Assembly (NCBI RefSeq): GCF_028372415.1
Contig: NC_092875.1
Span: 439,897,377 to 439,961,376 of the forward strand
Reading direction: 5' to 3'
From: Notamacropus eugenii
Taxonomy: Eukaryota > Chordata > Mammalia > Diprotodontia > Macropodidae
DNA length: 64,000 nt
Both the position numbers and the translations under genes were made by a program. Positions 48,226-59,461 of this stretch are shown here, piece by piece (positions within the stretch are counted from its first letter, which is position 1; the number at the start of each line of letters is the position of its first letter). A model generated the notes under the pieces. It did no database searches. It was given only the letters and a program-made list of their open reading frames with translations, and was not told the origin of the DNA.

Positions 48226-49140
48226 AGAAAAAGATATCTTGGAACAACAGCCAGGGATAATAAAGGGAGTGAATATCTGTAAGAAAGATATTCTAGGAAA
48301 CCCCTAAACTAGCACTGGTCACAGGACCGAGTACCCTCTGGCAGCTCTGTCACCCAGCACCCAGTTCTGGGTCATAATTCCAGGGCAGAAAGGAGCAGTC
48401 ACTGTCCTGAAGGAGCAAGGACTATATAAGGATCAGAGCGCAATCCAAGAGGTCAGATGCCACCATGTTGAAAGTACTGAAAACTTATAGGCCCCTTGAT
48501 TAAATTGTGAAAGCAGTAGGAGTGCATAAAAACACAGAAATTTGAGACAAACAACTCCCCATCTACCACCCTCAGAAATGAGCAGGTCCTACCTCTAACA
48601 TAAAATGCAAAGTCAAGAAACAACAACAAAGAAAGAATATGACCATAAAAATCTGCCATGGTGACAGGGAGCTCAAGACACAAAGTCAGAAGAAGACAAT
48701 AACTTGAAAAACATCCACAAACAAAGCCTTAAAGAAAAATGCAGATTGTTCTATATTACTTGACACAACAAAGAAATAGATAAAAAGAAGGAACTGATTT
48801 TTAAAATACAATAAGAGTCGTACAAGAAAAAAATGGAAAAAATAAATTAGAGCTGTTCAAGAAAATTATGAAAGGAGAATTAACAGCTTGGTAAAAAAGA
48901 TACAAAAATACTGATGAAAATAACTCTTTAAAAATCAGAATTGCCCAAATGGTCAAAAGGCAATGAGAACTTCACAAAAGAAAATAATTCTTTGAAAATC
49001 AGAATTGGTCAATGGTTAAAAAGGGGGGGGGGGGATAAAAACCTAACAGAAGGAAATAATTCTTTAAAAATTATAATAGGTCAAATTACAATTTACTCCA
49101 TGAGCCATTAAAAAGCAATGAAACAGCGCTAAAATACTGA
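48226..49140 (+). mobile_element. L1/HAL1-type element, 5' UTR end and ORF1 N-terminal part
   Basis: 48600-48720 ('atctgccatggtgacaggg') is leader sequence of a second L1/HAL1 subfamily. From 48840 it is decayed ORF1. Three tandem units of about 63 bases start with 'aataactctttaaaaatcag', 'aataattctttgaaaatcag' and 'aataattctttaaaaatta', the coiled-coil heptads. A G12 run lies near 49022. It ends without an RRM part. Confidence 0.65.
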
Positions 49141-49639
49141 AAAACTAGAAGGAAATCATTGCTTGTGGATATTTTGAATTTTTTCCTCTCTACTGGGTTT
49201 TTCCTCTCTACTGAGTATCCCTGGCATCATAATAGTCTTTTTTTTCTTTCACTTTACTCATTTTTCTCATCTTACTTCCCAGATATGCATTATGCATTAG
49301 CTTCTGGCTGGGTGTTCTTCTGGTGAGAATATTGTGGCCTTGCATAGTCTTGGTCTCTTTTATCTGATTACCTGCACTGTATTCTCCAAGAATTACAGGC
49401 TTTGTTTTTTAAGGATTAAAAGAAAAGCTTGGACCAGTGAACTATAAATATATATTTTTGGTTTTTTTTTAAATTAACAAGCATATTATCTACTCTCCCA
49501 CCACCACTACCACCACCCTTTGAAAAAAGAAAAGGAAAAAAAGGAAAAACCAACCACTTATAATATAACAAATGTGCATGGTCAATCAAAACAGGAAGAC
49601 AACTTTTGTAGGCCCTTGTGGTTAGAGAATAAAGTGCAT
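49141..49639. other. No gene recognised
   Basis: It contains a short direct repeat ('ttttcctctctactg' twice, 49183-49215) and A/T-rich runs. Confidence 0.4.
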
Positions 49640-50275
49640 AACAATAAGTAGTATAAAATAAGATTAAGCACTAGTTTGTGAAAGGGCCTGGGTATTAGGT
49701 AAAACAGAACTCTATTTAGTAAACAGCTGGGAGTCATTGATGCCTTCTGAGATCATAAGTGATCATATCTATTCATAAAGAAGATTAGTTTGTCAGCATT
49801 TTGAAGCATAAATTGAAGGAAGATAGATCAGAAGCAGGAACATGTATTAAAAGGTGTTGCAACAGTCCATGTAGTTGATAAAGAATCATTGTACAGAGTT
49901 GCTGAATAAATGGGGAGGAATCCTGAAGGAAAAGAAAAAGTCAATAAAAATACTAAAGTTTAGAACACAGGAGATGGGGTACATGTCAATAGTACTGACA
50001 AAATCATTGAGATCCAAAGGAGATACCAGTTTGGGTAAAAGGTAATATGCCAAGTATAAGTTGCCATTGAGTATGTAGGTGAAGATGCACTGGAAATGTG
50101 GCTTTGGAACTCAGAAGAAAATTCTAGAATAGGGATATAGATTTGGAAGTCATCTGCATAAAGGTGATATATGTAGCTATGGAAACAAATACAATTAACA
50201 TGGAAAAAAGCAACCAATGAAAAAACCTTGGAAAATACCCGCTTTAAGGCTAACAGAGGCATGATGGGAATTTAG
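49640..50275 (-). mobile_element. L2 LINE, antisense ORF2 region
   Basis: 'gggagtcattgatgccttctgag' and 'gttgcaacagtccatgtagttgat' match the antisense of the L2 ORF2 end. 'atttggaagtcatctgcata' follows from further upstream in L2. Diverged. Confidence 0.55.
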
Positions 50276-50449
50276 AGAGTAGAATGTGGGTTAGATTATC
50301 AGAGAAAGCTTCACAGAGAGCAGATGGTCTGAGCTAGACCTGGAAGGATGGAAAAATTCCACCAAATGTGAAGGAGTTTGCTTGAGTTGGGAGGGCAATG
50401 TGGGTGAAGATATAAAAATATAGGTAAACATGGTAGTAAACGGACTCTT
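50276..50449 (-). mobile_element. Probable L2-related antisense fragment
   Basis: 'agaaagcttcacagagagcag' and 'gctagacctggaaggatgg' resemble the antisense L2 3' UTR. Weak. Confidence 0.35.
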
Positions 50450-50600
50450 CTGCCTAAAGCAGAGTTCTAGGCAAGTCACTTAACCTCTCTCAGAATCAGT
50501 TAACTAATCTGTAAAATAGTCAATCACAGGGATGCTGTGAGGGTCAAGTGAGACAATCCATGTGAAGCACTTTGTGAATCTTGAAGTGCTATATAATGAT
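50450..50600 (+). mobile_element. MIR SINE
   Basis: 'ggcaagtcacttaacctctctcagaatcag', 'ctgtaaaatagtc' and 'gatgctgtgagggtcaagtgagacaatcc' are the MIR core and tail, well ordered. Confidence 0.75.
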
Positions 50601-51354
50601 GTTACCATCCTTGTCATCGTTGTTGTTGTAGGAGAGGCATTCATGGGAATCAAGACTGGAAAGGCTAGTGGGGGCTTGACTATACAGAACCTTAAATGGT
50701 AGACGAAGGTGTCTAGATTGTGTGAGGTACATTTTTTTTTTGAAAAGAGGTGTTAGGATAAAAACAGTATGTAGGAAAATTAATCTGGTTATGGTGAGCA
50801 AGAAGGACTGGTCTTGCCACCCAATGGGTTATTTGATTTTCTTAATCAGGAGAATTCATGTCCAAAACACATGCTGCCTATGGCTCCCTACTGCCATTTG
50901 TTGTGGAGCCAAACTCTCTCCCTCTGTTTCCCCGACTTCAGCATCTGCCAACAGTAACAATAAAGAGGAATTTGCCAAGCATGCTATCTCTTGGCATTAA
51001 GGAACAGAACTGCAATGTGAAATCTGAGTTCCAATCTGACTGACACTATAGATAACTTCATACAGTGGTTTTAGCTCTAAGTTCTCATTTCATTTATTTT
51101 TCTTATGAAAAAAACAGATTGCAGATACTTTTTTGTTGTTTTTTTCACACTGGTCAGTTCTCACTCCACCTTATAATGTAATCCCATCTGAGAGGGTATT
51201 CAACATTCCATACCTGTAGCGTGAACTTCTACAAGAGGAAAAAATGTGGTTTACAATGTCCTGCAGGAGCAAGACTGAGCACTGCAATTAATCTGAGTTC
51301 AACAACTCTTACTGCATCTACAAAATGAAGAAACTAGCACACTATGCTGCTGGA
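50601..51354. other. Mostly unclassified; antisense L2 scrap near 50620-50730
   Basis: 'ggaaaggctagtgggggcttgactatac' and 'ccttaaatggtag' look like antisense L2. The remainder carries no supported feature. Frames at 50722-51043 are not recognised. Confidence 0.4.
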
Positions 51355-51450
51355 CAGGCACTGTCCAGTTTGTTTGCTTTATTTATGTCCCCAGAGTTGA
51401 GTGCAGTAACTGGCACATGGTGAGCCTTTAATAAATATTTGTTTATTTGT
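51355..51450 (+). mobile_element. L2 LINE 3' end
   Basis: 'tatgtccccagagttgagtgcagtaactggcacatggtgag' and 'taataaatatttgttt' are the L2 terminus. Confidence 0.65.
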
Positions 51451-52380
51451 CTTTTAATCTTCTAACTAGAATTTATTAGTGTTGTCCTTGGAGTCCACAA
51501 TGTGCGATCACTTTATTAGCCCCAAGGCCATATGACGGGATGCTCTTAGTACATAAGGAACTCACTAACTTCCCCTAAATGGAATCCAGAGATACTGAAA
51601 TCATCTCTATAGGAAGCTCCTGCTGACACAGACTTCTCTTGTACTTAGTGACAATAACAAACAACTGTTGTACTTGACTGAGAAACCCCTTGCAAACACA
51701 GAAGGTAAGAGGAAGGTTAATGGAGAATCACCTTTTTTTCAGTTATTCTTACATTTGTGAAGTTGTGAAATTGAATTTAACAGATAATAAACCATAGGAT
51801 AATAGGTCTTCAAACTTCCATATGTCATGTTTTCCCTTCTCTTTTATTAGAAAATGAACATATTGCTCACGAGATATACAAGCAAGTGACACTGTGGGAT
51901 ACAGAAACTGAAACCCAACATATGTGAACCACCAGGAGCCTCCCACCATCCTCTCAGTATTCCATGTGAAATGTAGAGAATTTGGAGAAAGTCCAACTGA
52001 AAACAAAAAAATAATAAATAATTTATCCTTTATGAGGTGGATCTTGGTAGCCTTGGGGTAACTGTCTCAGGACTCCTCATTCCAGAATGACTCCATACTT
52101 GTCTCTTCCACGAGGCCTCCAAGAAAAGGAGATTGACTTTACCTGTTGAAATGGGCTAGATATTATAAAACAAGGAAATATAAATGCTATCTATAGAAAC
52201 TATGCGAAAGAACTCATTCAAGTACAATAATGTCATACAAAAATGTCACTGTGATTTCATCAGTCCAAACTGTCTAATTGGCTCCTGTTTGAACAGATAT
52301 GAAATTAAAATTTGTAGAAATAGGGGAAAATCTGCCGCACTTACAAAAGGCCTCTTGCCATAGATAGATGGCTAGAGAGA
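51451..52380. other. No gene recognised
   Basis: Unclassified sequence with no supported feature. Confidence 0.4.
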
Positions 52381-52482
52381 CATACATATATATATATATA
52401 TATATATGTGTGTGTATACATATATATGTATACATGTGTGTATACATGGATATATCTCTCCATACGTGCACACATACACATA
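52381..52482. repeat. TA/TG/CA microsatellite cluster, left
   Basis: TATA, TGTG and CATA units at the left edge of a SINE. A similar cluster borders it on the right. Confidence 0.9.
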
Positions 52483-52730
52483 TGTTGTTGTTCAGTTATG
52501 TCTGACTCTTTATGAGCCCATTTGAGGTTTTCTTGGCAAAGATACTGGAGTAGTTTGCTATTTCCTTCTCCCACTTATTTTGCAGATGAGGAAACTGAGG
52601 CAAACAGGGTTAACTAATTTTGTCCAGGATTACACAGTAGGTAAGTATCTGAGGCCAGATTTGAAGTCAGGAAAATGAGTCTTCCTGACTACAGACCCAG
52701 CGCTCTATCTATTGCGTGACCTGGGTGCCC
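52483..52730 (-). mobile_element. Composite marsupial SINE (BovB/RTE-like plus MIR-like)
   Basis: 'tgttgttgttcagttatgtctgactctttatgagccca', 'cttggcaaagatactggagtag' and 'cagatgaggaaactgaggcaaacagggtt' run to 'cagcgctctatctattg'. A near complete copy, related to 10921-11125. Confidence 0.8.
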
Positions 52731-52866
52731 CATACATATGTGTGTAAATATACCTGTATGTATGTATGTAGGTATGTGTACATATGTATGTGTGTGATAC
52801 ATATTATATGTGTATGTGTGTATACATATAAATATATATGTGTGTATATGTGTGTGTGTGTGTATA
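52731..52866. repeat. TA/TG microsatellite cluster, right
   Basis: TATG, GTAT and TGTG units mirror the left cluster. The SINE may have inserted into one tract. Confidence 0.88.
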
Positions 52867-54054
52867 GATTGATATGAAATCTTATCTTTTTTCTGTTAGG
52901 CTGGTGACAATGAGGTAATCAGTCAAGAGTCCCCAGTCCCCATTCATTTCTCCCCATTTCTGAGGTAGGGTCAATTTGGGAGAAAGAGTAATTTGTTCAC
53001 ATTCTGGGTAAGGAGGACAGATTGGACTTTCTTTGAATACTTGTCTGCAAATGAGCCCAAAGTAGCTTCGGAGTCAGAGAGCAGAAGTGATATTTTCAAA
53101 GCTGTAGCCTGTGTGTTGGAAGTTAGTTATTCCTCTTCTAAGATTTGTCCAAAGATTTGCTCCATTGGGACAGAGTGGTCTCTGGTCAGGGGAAGGGCAG
53201 TCTTCTTGCTTTCTGGTAAGTCATAATTTTGGCCCTAGTGGTTAATTTCCCCTATATAGATAAAGACCTCATGGACAGCCCATTTGCATTAGACCATTTA
53301 GGACTGGGCATCAGTGGCTTCTTATCTCTTCTTAGATAATACCTTCTTCCATAGAAATAGAAGAATATCCAAATTCCTCTCTGAGACAGGCCCAAATGCA
53401 ACAATCCTCTCTACTAGCAGATCATTACATCAGGTGTGTGAGCACCCAAATGAGCTTAGTCTGCTCCCACTCCTTACCTCACCCCCCAAAAAGTAAAAAA
53501 AAAAAAAAAAAAAACCACTCCAAGTGAAAGCAAAACACACCTCCACCACTAGATGAGGCCTTGGCTTGAGGCTTCCAGCACTGAGAGAGGAGACCTTTGC
53601 TTGCTCTGTTCAAACCTTCTCCCCCACCACCATTTTTCCAACCTATGTGTCTGTCTTCCATATGTCAGCACTGATGTGTGTCTGTCCCTGCCACCACCTC
53701 CCTCACGTCAACTGCCTTTTCCTTTCTATGTGTCTGGCTGTCACGTTTCCTGCTCTCACTTCTCTGCCTTCTATTCCCATATGTCCTTGAACCATGTCCT
53801 GGGCCCCTCTCTCCATAGCTGCTGGTTCCCTCTTGCCTCCCTCCCTTCATTCCTTCCCCAAGTCTAGGTGGCAAGGAGAAGTCACTTTACACAGAAGTCT
53901 ATGGAAAGGTCCACCTAAGGAGAGGGAAAACTCTGTATTCACTTTTCTGCACTTACGGTCTAACCACATAAGCTTTCCTATTATTTCTCATGGAAGACAT
54001 TGTGTTTCATGTCCCTATGCCTTTATAGTGGTTGTCTTGTATTCCTTCACAATA
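52867..54054. other. No gene recognised; A20 run 53495-53514
   Basis: Apparently unique. A 77-codon frame at 52993-53226 and overlapping frames at 53553-54063 have no domain that I recognise. Confidence 0.4.
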
Positions 54055-54345
54055 ACTGTTTAGATACCCTAGTTTCCTTCAGGGTCAGCTCAAGGGTCAT
54101 CTTCTGCATCAAGCCTTTCCTTTTCCTTTCTTCCCCATTCTCTAGATCTTGTCTTCCCTCCTCAAAAACTGAATTTTATTCACTATATAAATATTTTTAA
54201 TATACCTATATGTATACATGCTATTTTGTGACTAAAGCGTAAGGGCCTCAAAGACAGGACTGCTTCTCATGTCTTTGACCCACTGCTCCCCCCCAGCATC
54301 TAGTACAGCGCCAGGCACACAGCAGTTATTTTTTTAAATCCTCTT
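54055..54345 (+). mobile_element. L2 LINE 3' UTR
   Basis: 'ttcagggtcagctcaagggtcatcttctgcatcaagcc', 'agggcctcaaagacaggac' and 'agcatctagtacagcgccaggcacac' are in L2 order. Confidence 0.7.
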
Positions 54346-54456
54346 TTTGGTTGGTTGATTGATTGCTTGAATACATCCTTCATCATCAAGTTGGCCATGA
54401 GTATACCCATTTGTGTCATACTATAGGAATACTTTGAATCTATACCCATAGCAGAT
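54346..54456. other. Flank of the palindrome, nothing recognised
   Basis: Left flank, ending 'catagcagat'. No target duplication longer than TA could be matched to the right flank. Confidence 0.4.
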
Positions 54457-54733
54457 GTATAAGGAACTCTGCTGCCAAAGCATTCAAGTACTCTATAGGA
54501 AATACAACTATAAGGACAAGACTCTATGTCAAGACTCTACCAGAGACTAGAGTAACTCCAGAAGACTAGACCCAGGGATAGTATGGGAACAGGCTGTTTA
54601 CTGGATCAGACTGTTCCTATAATGTCCCTGGGTCTAGTCTTCTGGAGTTACTCTAGTCTCTGATAGAGTCTTGTCCTTATAGTTGTATTTCCTATAGAGT
54701 ACTTGAATGCTTTGGCAGAAGAGTTCCTTATAC
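54457..54733. repeat. Near-perfect palindrome (277 bp)
   Basis: The left arm 54457-54596 and right arm 54607-54733 are reverse complements, with a 10-base spacer (TTTACTGGAT). Both ends read GTATAAGGAACTC inward. By hand there are about 5 mismatches, plus one 13-base insertion in the left arm that partly duplicates CAAGACTCTA. Identity is near 96% outside the insertion. It has no coding potential. It could be a foldback MITE with TA at its ends, a young inverted duplication, or a source of hairpin RNA. Confidence 0.93.
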
Positions 54734-54844
54734 CAACTTGTTTCTATAGAATTTCTGTTCTCCAAGCAATTGTTCAAAGCATGTCAGACAGAATCAGAAA
54801 GTTAGAAATAGAGGATATTTCAGAGATCATATAGAGAAGGGAAT
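54734..54844. other. Right flank of the palindrome
   Basis: Nothing recognised. Confidence 0.4.
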
Positions 54845-54986
54845 TTTTACCTTTTCTGTGTCATGGGCATCTGGGGAAGCTTATAGAGTCCTCCTCAGGA
54901 AAATGTTTCTGAATACATAAAATAAAATACATTGGATTACAAAAGAAACCAATTATATTGAAATGGAGTTATCATTTCTTTCTAAG

Positions 54987-55041
<55 letters not shown>

Positions 55042-55070
55042 CATGTTAACAAACCTTGATCTGGACCTCA
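54845..55070 (-). mobile_element. hAT-like MITE with a CA tract inside
   Basis: 'ttaccttttctgtgtcatggg', 'tcctcaggaaaatgtttctgaatacataaaataaaatac' and 'ggattacaaaagaaaccaattatattgaaatggagttatc' are the reverse of the element at 200-364. A CA microsatellite (54989-55039) has grown inside. The right terminus, 'ccatgttaacaaacct', is degenerate. Confidence 0.65.
54989..55039. repeat. (CA)n microsatellite
   Basis: About 25 CA units within the MITE. Confidence 0.95.
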
Positions 55071-55134
55071 TCTATTATCAAACACATATTGAACACTTTT
55101 CATTTGCTATGTGAGGAATTAGCTCATAAGGTAA

Positions 55135-55285
55135 TATGATAATAGACTGAGAAATGGAAAGGACCTCAAAGGCCCTTGAATCCAGTCCTTTCACATTAGG
55201 AATGCCAAAACTGAGATCCAGATGTTAAGTGGGTAATACAAAATCATACAGATAATGATACTACATCTGCCTAGATCCTGTATTT
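55135..55285 (-). mobile_element. MIR SINE
   Basis: 'ggacctcaaaggcccttgaatccagtc' and 'ccaaaactgagatccagatg' are a reverse-oriented MIR. Confidence 0.55.
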
Positions 55286-55835
55286 CACAGCCACTGGTTC
55301 CCAGATCCTACATTTGAACCTTGAACACCTTGAACATTTCTCACCCTTTGCTTGTTGCTTGTGGTGATGCTGCCTTTGACAGACCCACCAAGTGCTGATA
55401 GCCCACCTGATTAACTCCTAATAGCTGCCACATCCCCTCCAACATCTTCTGTGACTTTTCCTATTCTGAGTAACCATTTTTCTCCCAGAGTTACCCATTG
55501 TCTGTGGTTTGACCTGGCATGAACCAAACAAATCTATAAGGAAAGAAAAAAAATTGTTAAGCCTCAAAACGAGAAGTCTGAGTAATTTAATTACAACCTA
55601 CACAGTCCAGGGGGAGATTGGGCAGATGGTAGGGAGCACAGTGGGGCCCAAGAATATTTAAGAACTGACCTATCATTTATCCCTCTTGTTGCCAAGCAGG
55701 CTTTATAACCATGTCAGACAGGCTTCTTTTCTGTCTGCCCACATCTTCAAACTCTTGCAAATTAGACTCCAAAATCTCCTTAGTGGGAGATTTTTCCAGA
55801 TGAAGAGGCTCAAGAAATGATTAATTTGAGTCCTT
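55286..55835. other. No gene recognised
   Basis: Unclassified. Confidence 0.4.
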
Positions 55836-56540
55836 TTAATTCAACCAATATTTATTAAGCAGATATTTTGATTCCAGGCGTTATACTAAGTATGTGGTCT
55901 GTAGAAATATAATCAGTAAACATTTAGTAAAGGCCTACTATGTGCCCGGCCCTATGCTAACACTTGGGGATATTTAAAAAAAAAACAAAAAAACCAAAGC
56001 TAGCTTTTCCCCTCAGGGAGCCAAAATCCAATGGAGGAGTTTACAGTCTAATGACATAATGAAATCAGACTCAGACTAACTTCCAGAAGCATAAAACTTA
56101 GTTGGTGCTAGGGATGGAATCCATGCACAGATTAAAAAAAAACATGTTAAGTTCAAAGGAGAGGTCTTGACAAAGTACTCTGAGGAATTTGGAGAAGTCT
56201 TATACATCTGGAGGAACAAGGAAGGATTCATGGAGGAGAAAGACCTTGAAAGAGGGATGATGTCTCTCCATAGGCAAAGTTTAGACTGAGATAGAGCCTT
56301 CCTAGCCATAGGAGCCATTGTGACTAGGATAAGAGAGAACAGGACAAGAATAAAGGATGAAAAAGTCAGAGAGCTCAGAGCATCAATTTCAGCAACATTA
56401 TGTAGAATGTGATTATATAAACAGGATAGAATAATGGAATTTTATAGAAAGCAAGAGAAGAAAATAAGGGTATACGCAACTGAAGATGGAAGATAAGGAT
56501 TTTGCATTAGGAAGGTCAGGGACATAGCTGATCAAAACTG
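55836..56540 (-). mobile_element. L2 LINE, antisense 3' region
   Basis: 'caaccaatatttattaagcag' and, again at 55915, 'aaacatttagtaaaggcctactatgtgcccggcc', followed by 'ttttcccctcagggagccaaaatccaatgg'. Two overlapping L2-end starts suggest a tandem or second insertion. Confidence 0.62.
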
Positions 56541-57565
56541 GAGCTTAAAGTTTATGAACCAAGATTACGTGGTGGATATGACAAAGGCAGTGTCCTCTTC
56601 TTATTGTAGTGGCAACAAGAACTCTGAAGCACAGTTTCTTTCCCATCACAGACTTTCTCTTAGGACAGTGCCGCAAGAGACCTGAATCAAACATGACTTG
56701 GCTTTTTCAAGTCTGGGTCCTTGTGAGGTTGGTGACATCATTAAAAGAAATCAAGAAGTTAAGTATTGGGTCAGAGCTGTCTAAAAGGTTAATGCCAAAA
56801 CTCATTCCCTTCAATCTGAGTAGACTTCCCACTAAAGTCCCTTGGTGTAATTTCATATCATTTTTCTCTTCCATTATGTCTTTGGTTCAAGGGTTGTATG
56901 TGTAAATACAAACATACATACACACATACATGTAATGTATAGATATATGTGTGTATGTATGAATGTATATAAATATTTCCCAAGATTTTTACTTTTCCTG
57001 ACTCAAATCCAAGGCAATGAATTAGCAAAGTACATTGACCCTACTTCACATTGGTAAATGGAGTTTCCTCACTATGTAACTCCTTATATTAATGAAATCA
57101 AAGGTCTATTTCCAACCCTTTGTCTATTCCCAAGTGGTACCATCTTCTACCATCTTCTTATTTGTCTGTAAATGCTGCCTGACAAACATAATTGTTCCTG
57201 ATCATTTTGCCCCAGTTTTAGAGGAGAATAATGATTATCTTATGGCATTCTTTAATTGGCATCTCTTTTCAGGAATAGACAATAACTTGAAGTTTATTCA
57301 GACAAGGCTGACCTCTGCCTCATCGATAGATAGAGATACATCAAGGAAAGTCAATACACGGCAGAGTCACTTGGGACTTTTTTGGCAAGAGAGAAACAAT
57401 AGTCAAGGGTCACAAATACATTCCACCTGGAAATCAGGAGAATGAGTCATAGTAAAAAATTTCATATTTTCATGTTTCTCTCATAGATGTTCATATGTGA
57501 GGAAAAGCACATTAGACCTGGTCCCTGCCTTCTTGAGGTAGAGGAAAGATGAGTGAACAGAATCA
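56541..57565. other. No gene recognised
   Basis: Two frames (56609-56905, 98 codons; 57092-57445, 117 codons) have no known domain. A TA/CA tract lies near 56895-56970. Confidence 0.4.
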
Positions 57566-57725
57566 GTGAGTCAATCAACTAACTGTTATCAAGCACTGAT
57601 TTTTATTCTGTTGTCAGCATTGTTATGTGTTGGGGAGCAGAATGCTATAAGTGTGTATTTGGGGGGTGATTTACAAATGAAGTAGAGCACATTCCCTGCC
57701 CTTGAAAAGTTTGCAGTCTAGTTGG
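57566..57725 (-). mobile_element. L2 LINE 3' end, antisense
   Basis: 'gagtcaatcaactaactgttatcaagcac' and 'attccctgcccttgaaaagtttgcagtctag' are the reverse of the L2 terminus. Confidence 0.62.
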
Positions 57726-57727
57726 AG

Positions 57728-57850
57728 AGACAAGATATCTAAGTCCTAGACTTAGAGTCAGACTAGCTAGGTTCAAATTCTGACTCCCATTTACTAGCTT
57801 TGTGGCCTTGGTCAAGTCATTTCATTTCTCCAGTTCTCAGTTTCCTTATG
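57728..57850 (+). mobile_element. MIR SINE
   Basis: 'agacttagagtcagactagctaggttcaaattctgactccc' and 'tttgtggccttggtcaagtcatttcatttctcc' are the MIR head and core. Well kept. Confidence 0.75.
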
Positions 57851-58172
57851 TGTATGTGTTCATCCTTCATTGCTGAAGAAGAAATGCCATCATAGAAATA
57901 ATGACATGACTTGTACTTGACTTTGTTTTTAGTGAGGGAGGGCTATGAAGGTCACCAGCCTCACTTCTCCTCCAGAGCCATCTGAATCCAGTGACCAGAT
58001 ATTCATCAGGATGAATGAAGATGACCCAGGATGAGGCAATTGGGGTTAAGTGACTTGTCCAAGGTCACACAGCTAGTGAGTGTCAAGTGTCTGAGGTGAG
58101 ATTTGAACTCGGGTTCTCTTGACTCCTGCACTGATGTTCTATCTGCTGTACCACCTAGCTGCTTCTCCTTAT
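57851..58172 (-). mobile_element. Marsupial composite SINE, near full length
   Basis: Read on the minus strand: head 'gcagctaggtggtacagcag', then 'gttcaaatctcacctcagac', 'ctagctgtgtgaccttggac' and 'caagtcacttaacccc' (MIR-like, tRNA-derived). The RTE-like tail follows ('cctgatgaatatctggtcac', 'gtcaagtacaagtcatgtc', 'gcaatgaaggatgaacac'). The same family occurs at 47395-47640. Confidence 0.8.
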
Positions 58173-58766
58173 GTATAAAATGGTCATAAAAACTATCATG
58201 TTTCATAGAGCTATTTCATAGTCCTTCATAGGACTGTTTTGAGAATCAAATGACTCCCATGGATTCACTGACCATCTCTATGAAGATAACTTGCAAATTT
58301 GTATCCCCAGCCCTAATAGATCTACTCATCTCTAGTCTTAGAGTGTCAACTGCCCATAGGCATCTCTAACCAAATGTCTCCTAAGCACCTCAAAGTCAAC
58401 TTCACAAAATGGAACTCATTATTTCCTTCCCTCAATCCAGCTCTTTTCTATAATTCCTTATTCCTATTAAAGGTGCTCCCAACCTTCTAGTTACCCAGGT
58501 TCACAATCTCAGTCATCCTTAATTCTCTCTTCCTTCACTGCTGATTGCCTCCTACTCATGTACAATCAGCCATCAATTGTCATTGATCTACTCATATACC
58601 TGATCCAGTTTAGTCCAATCCCTCATTATCTCTTCCCTAGACTACTAGATCAGCCTCTTCATCAGATTCCTGCACTCTTACCTCTCTCCTTTTTGAGCTA
58701 TCCTCCACACAACTACCAAAATAATGTTCCTAAAGGATTAGTATGTTCTATATCATTCAAATGCTC

Positions 58767-58777
58767 AAGAATCATCA
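58767..58777 (+). repeat. Left target-site duplication of the L1
   Basis: AAGAATCATCA, exact copy at 59462-59472. Confidence 0.9.
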
Positions 58778-59461
58778 ATAACCCTTTGACCCAGCAATAC
58801 TGTTTCTAGGACTGTATCCCTAAGAGATAATAAAAATGGGAAAGGGTCCCACATGTACAAAAATATTTATAGCAGCACTCTTTGTGGTGGCCAAAAACTG
58901 GAAATCAAGGGTATGCCCATCAATTGGGGAAAAGCTGAATAAATTATGGTATATGAATGTAACGGAATACTATTGTACTATAAGAAATGATGAACAGGAA
59001 GACTTCAGAAAGGCCTGGAAAGACTTATATGATTTGATGCTGAGTGAGAAGAGCAGAACCAAGAGAACTTTGTACACAGCAACAACCGCAGTGTGAGAGG
59101 ATTTTTTCTGGTAGACTTAGAACTTCATTGCAATGCAAGGACTTAAAAAATTCCCAGTGGTCTTTTAAGGCAAAATGCCTTTCACATCCAGAGATGTGAA
59201 ATCAATTGCAGAATGTAGCAGATCATTTTCTTTTGTATTACATTTTGGTCTGTTTTATGATTTCTCCTATTCATTTTAATTTTTCTATGCAACATGACCA
59301 TGATGAAAGTGTATTTGATAGGAATGTATGTGTAGAACCTATATAAAATTGTATGCTGTCTCGGGGAGGGAGGGGGCAGGGAGGGGGAAAGAAGGGAGAG
59401 GGAGGGAAAAAATCTAAATTATATGGTAGTGATTGTAGAACTGAAAATAAATAAAATAAAA
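58778..59461 (+). mobile_element. L1 3' end (5'-truncated)
   Basis: It begins in ORF2 ('ccctttgacccagcaatac') and keeps the open C-terminal part (58836-59096: 'TCTKIFIAALFVVAKNWK', 'DEQEDFRKAWKDLYDLML'). The 3' UTR ends with a G-rich tract near 59365-59405 and an A-rich tail ('aaaataaataaaataaaa'). The perfect 11-base target duplication and little decay make it one of the younger L1 pieces in the window. Confidence 0.92.

Noticed and set aside
57092-57445. 117-codon frame as a gene
   Set aside because: No recognisable domain, and it ends in unclassified sequence next to L2 and MIR fragments. Not supported.
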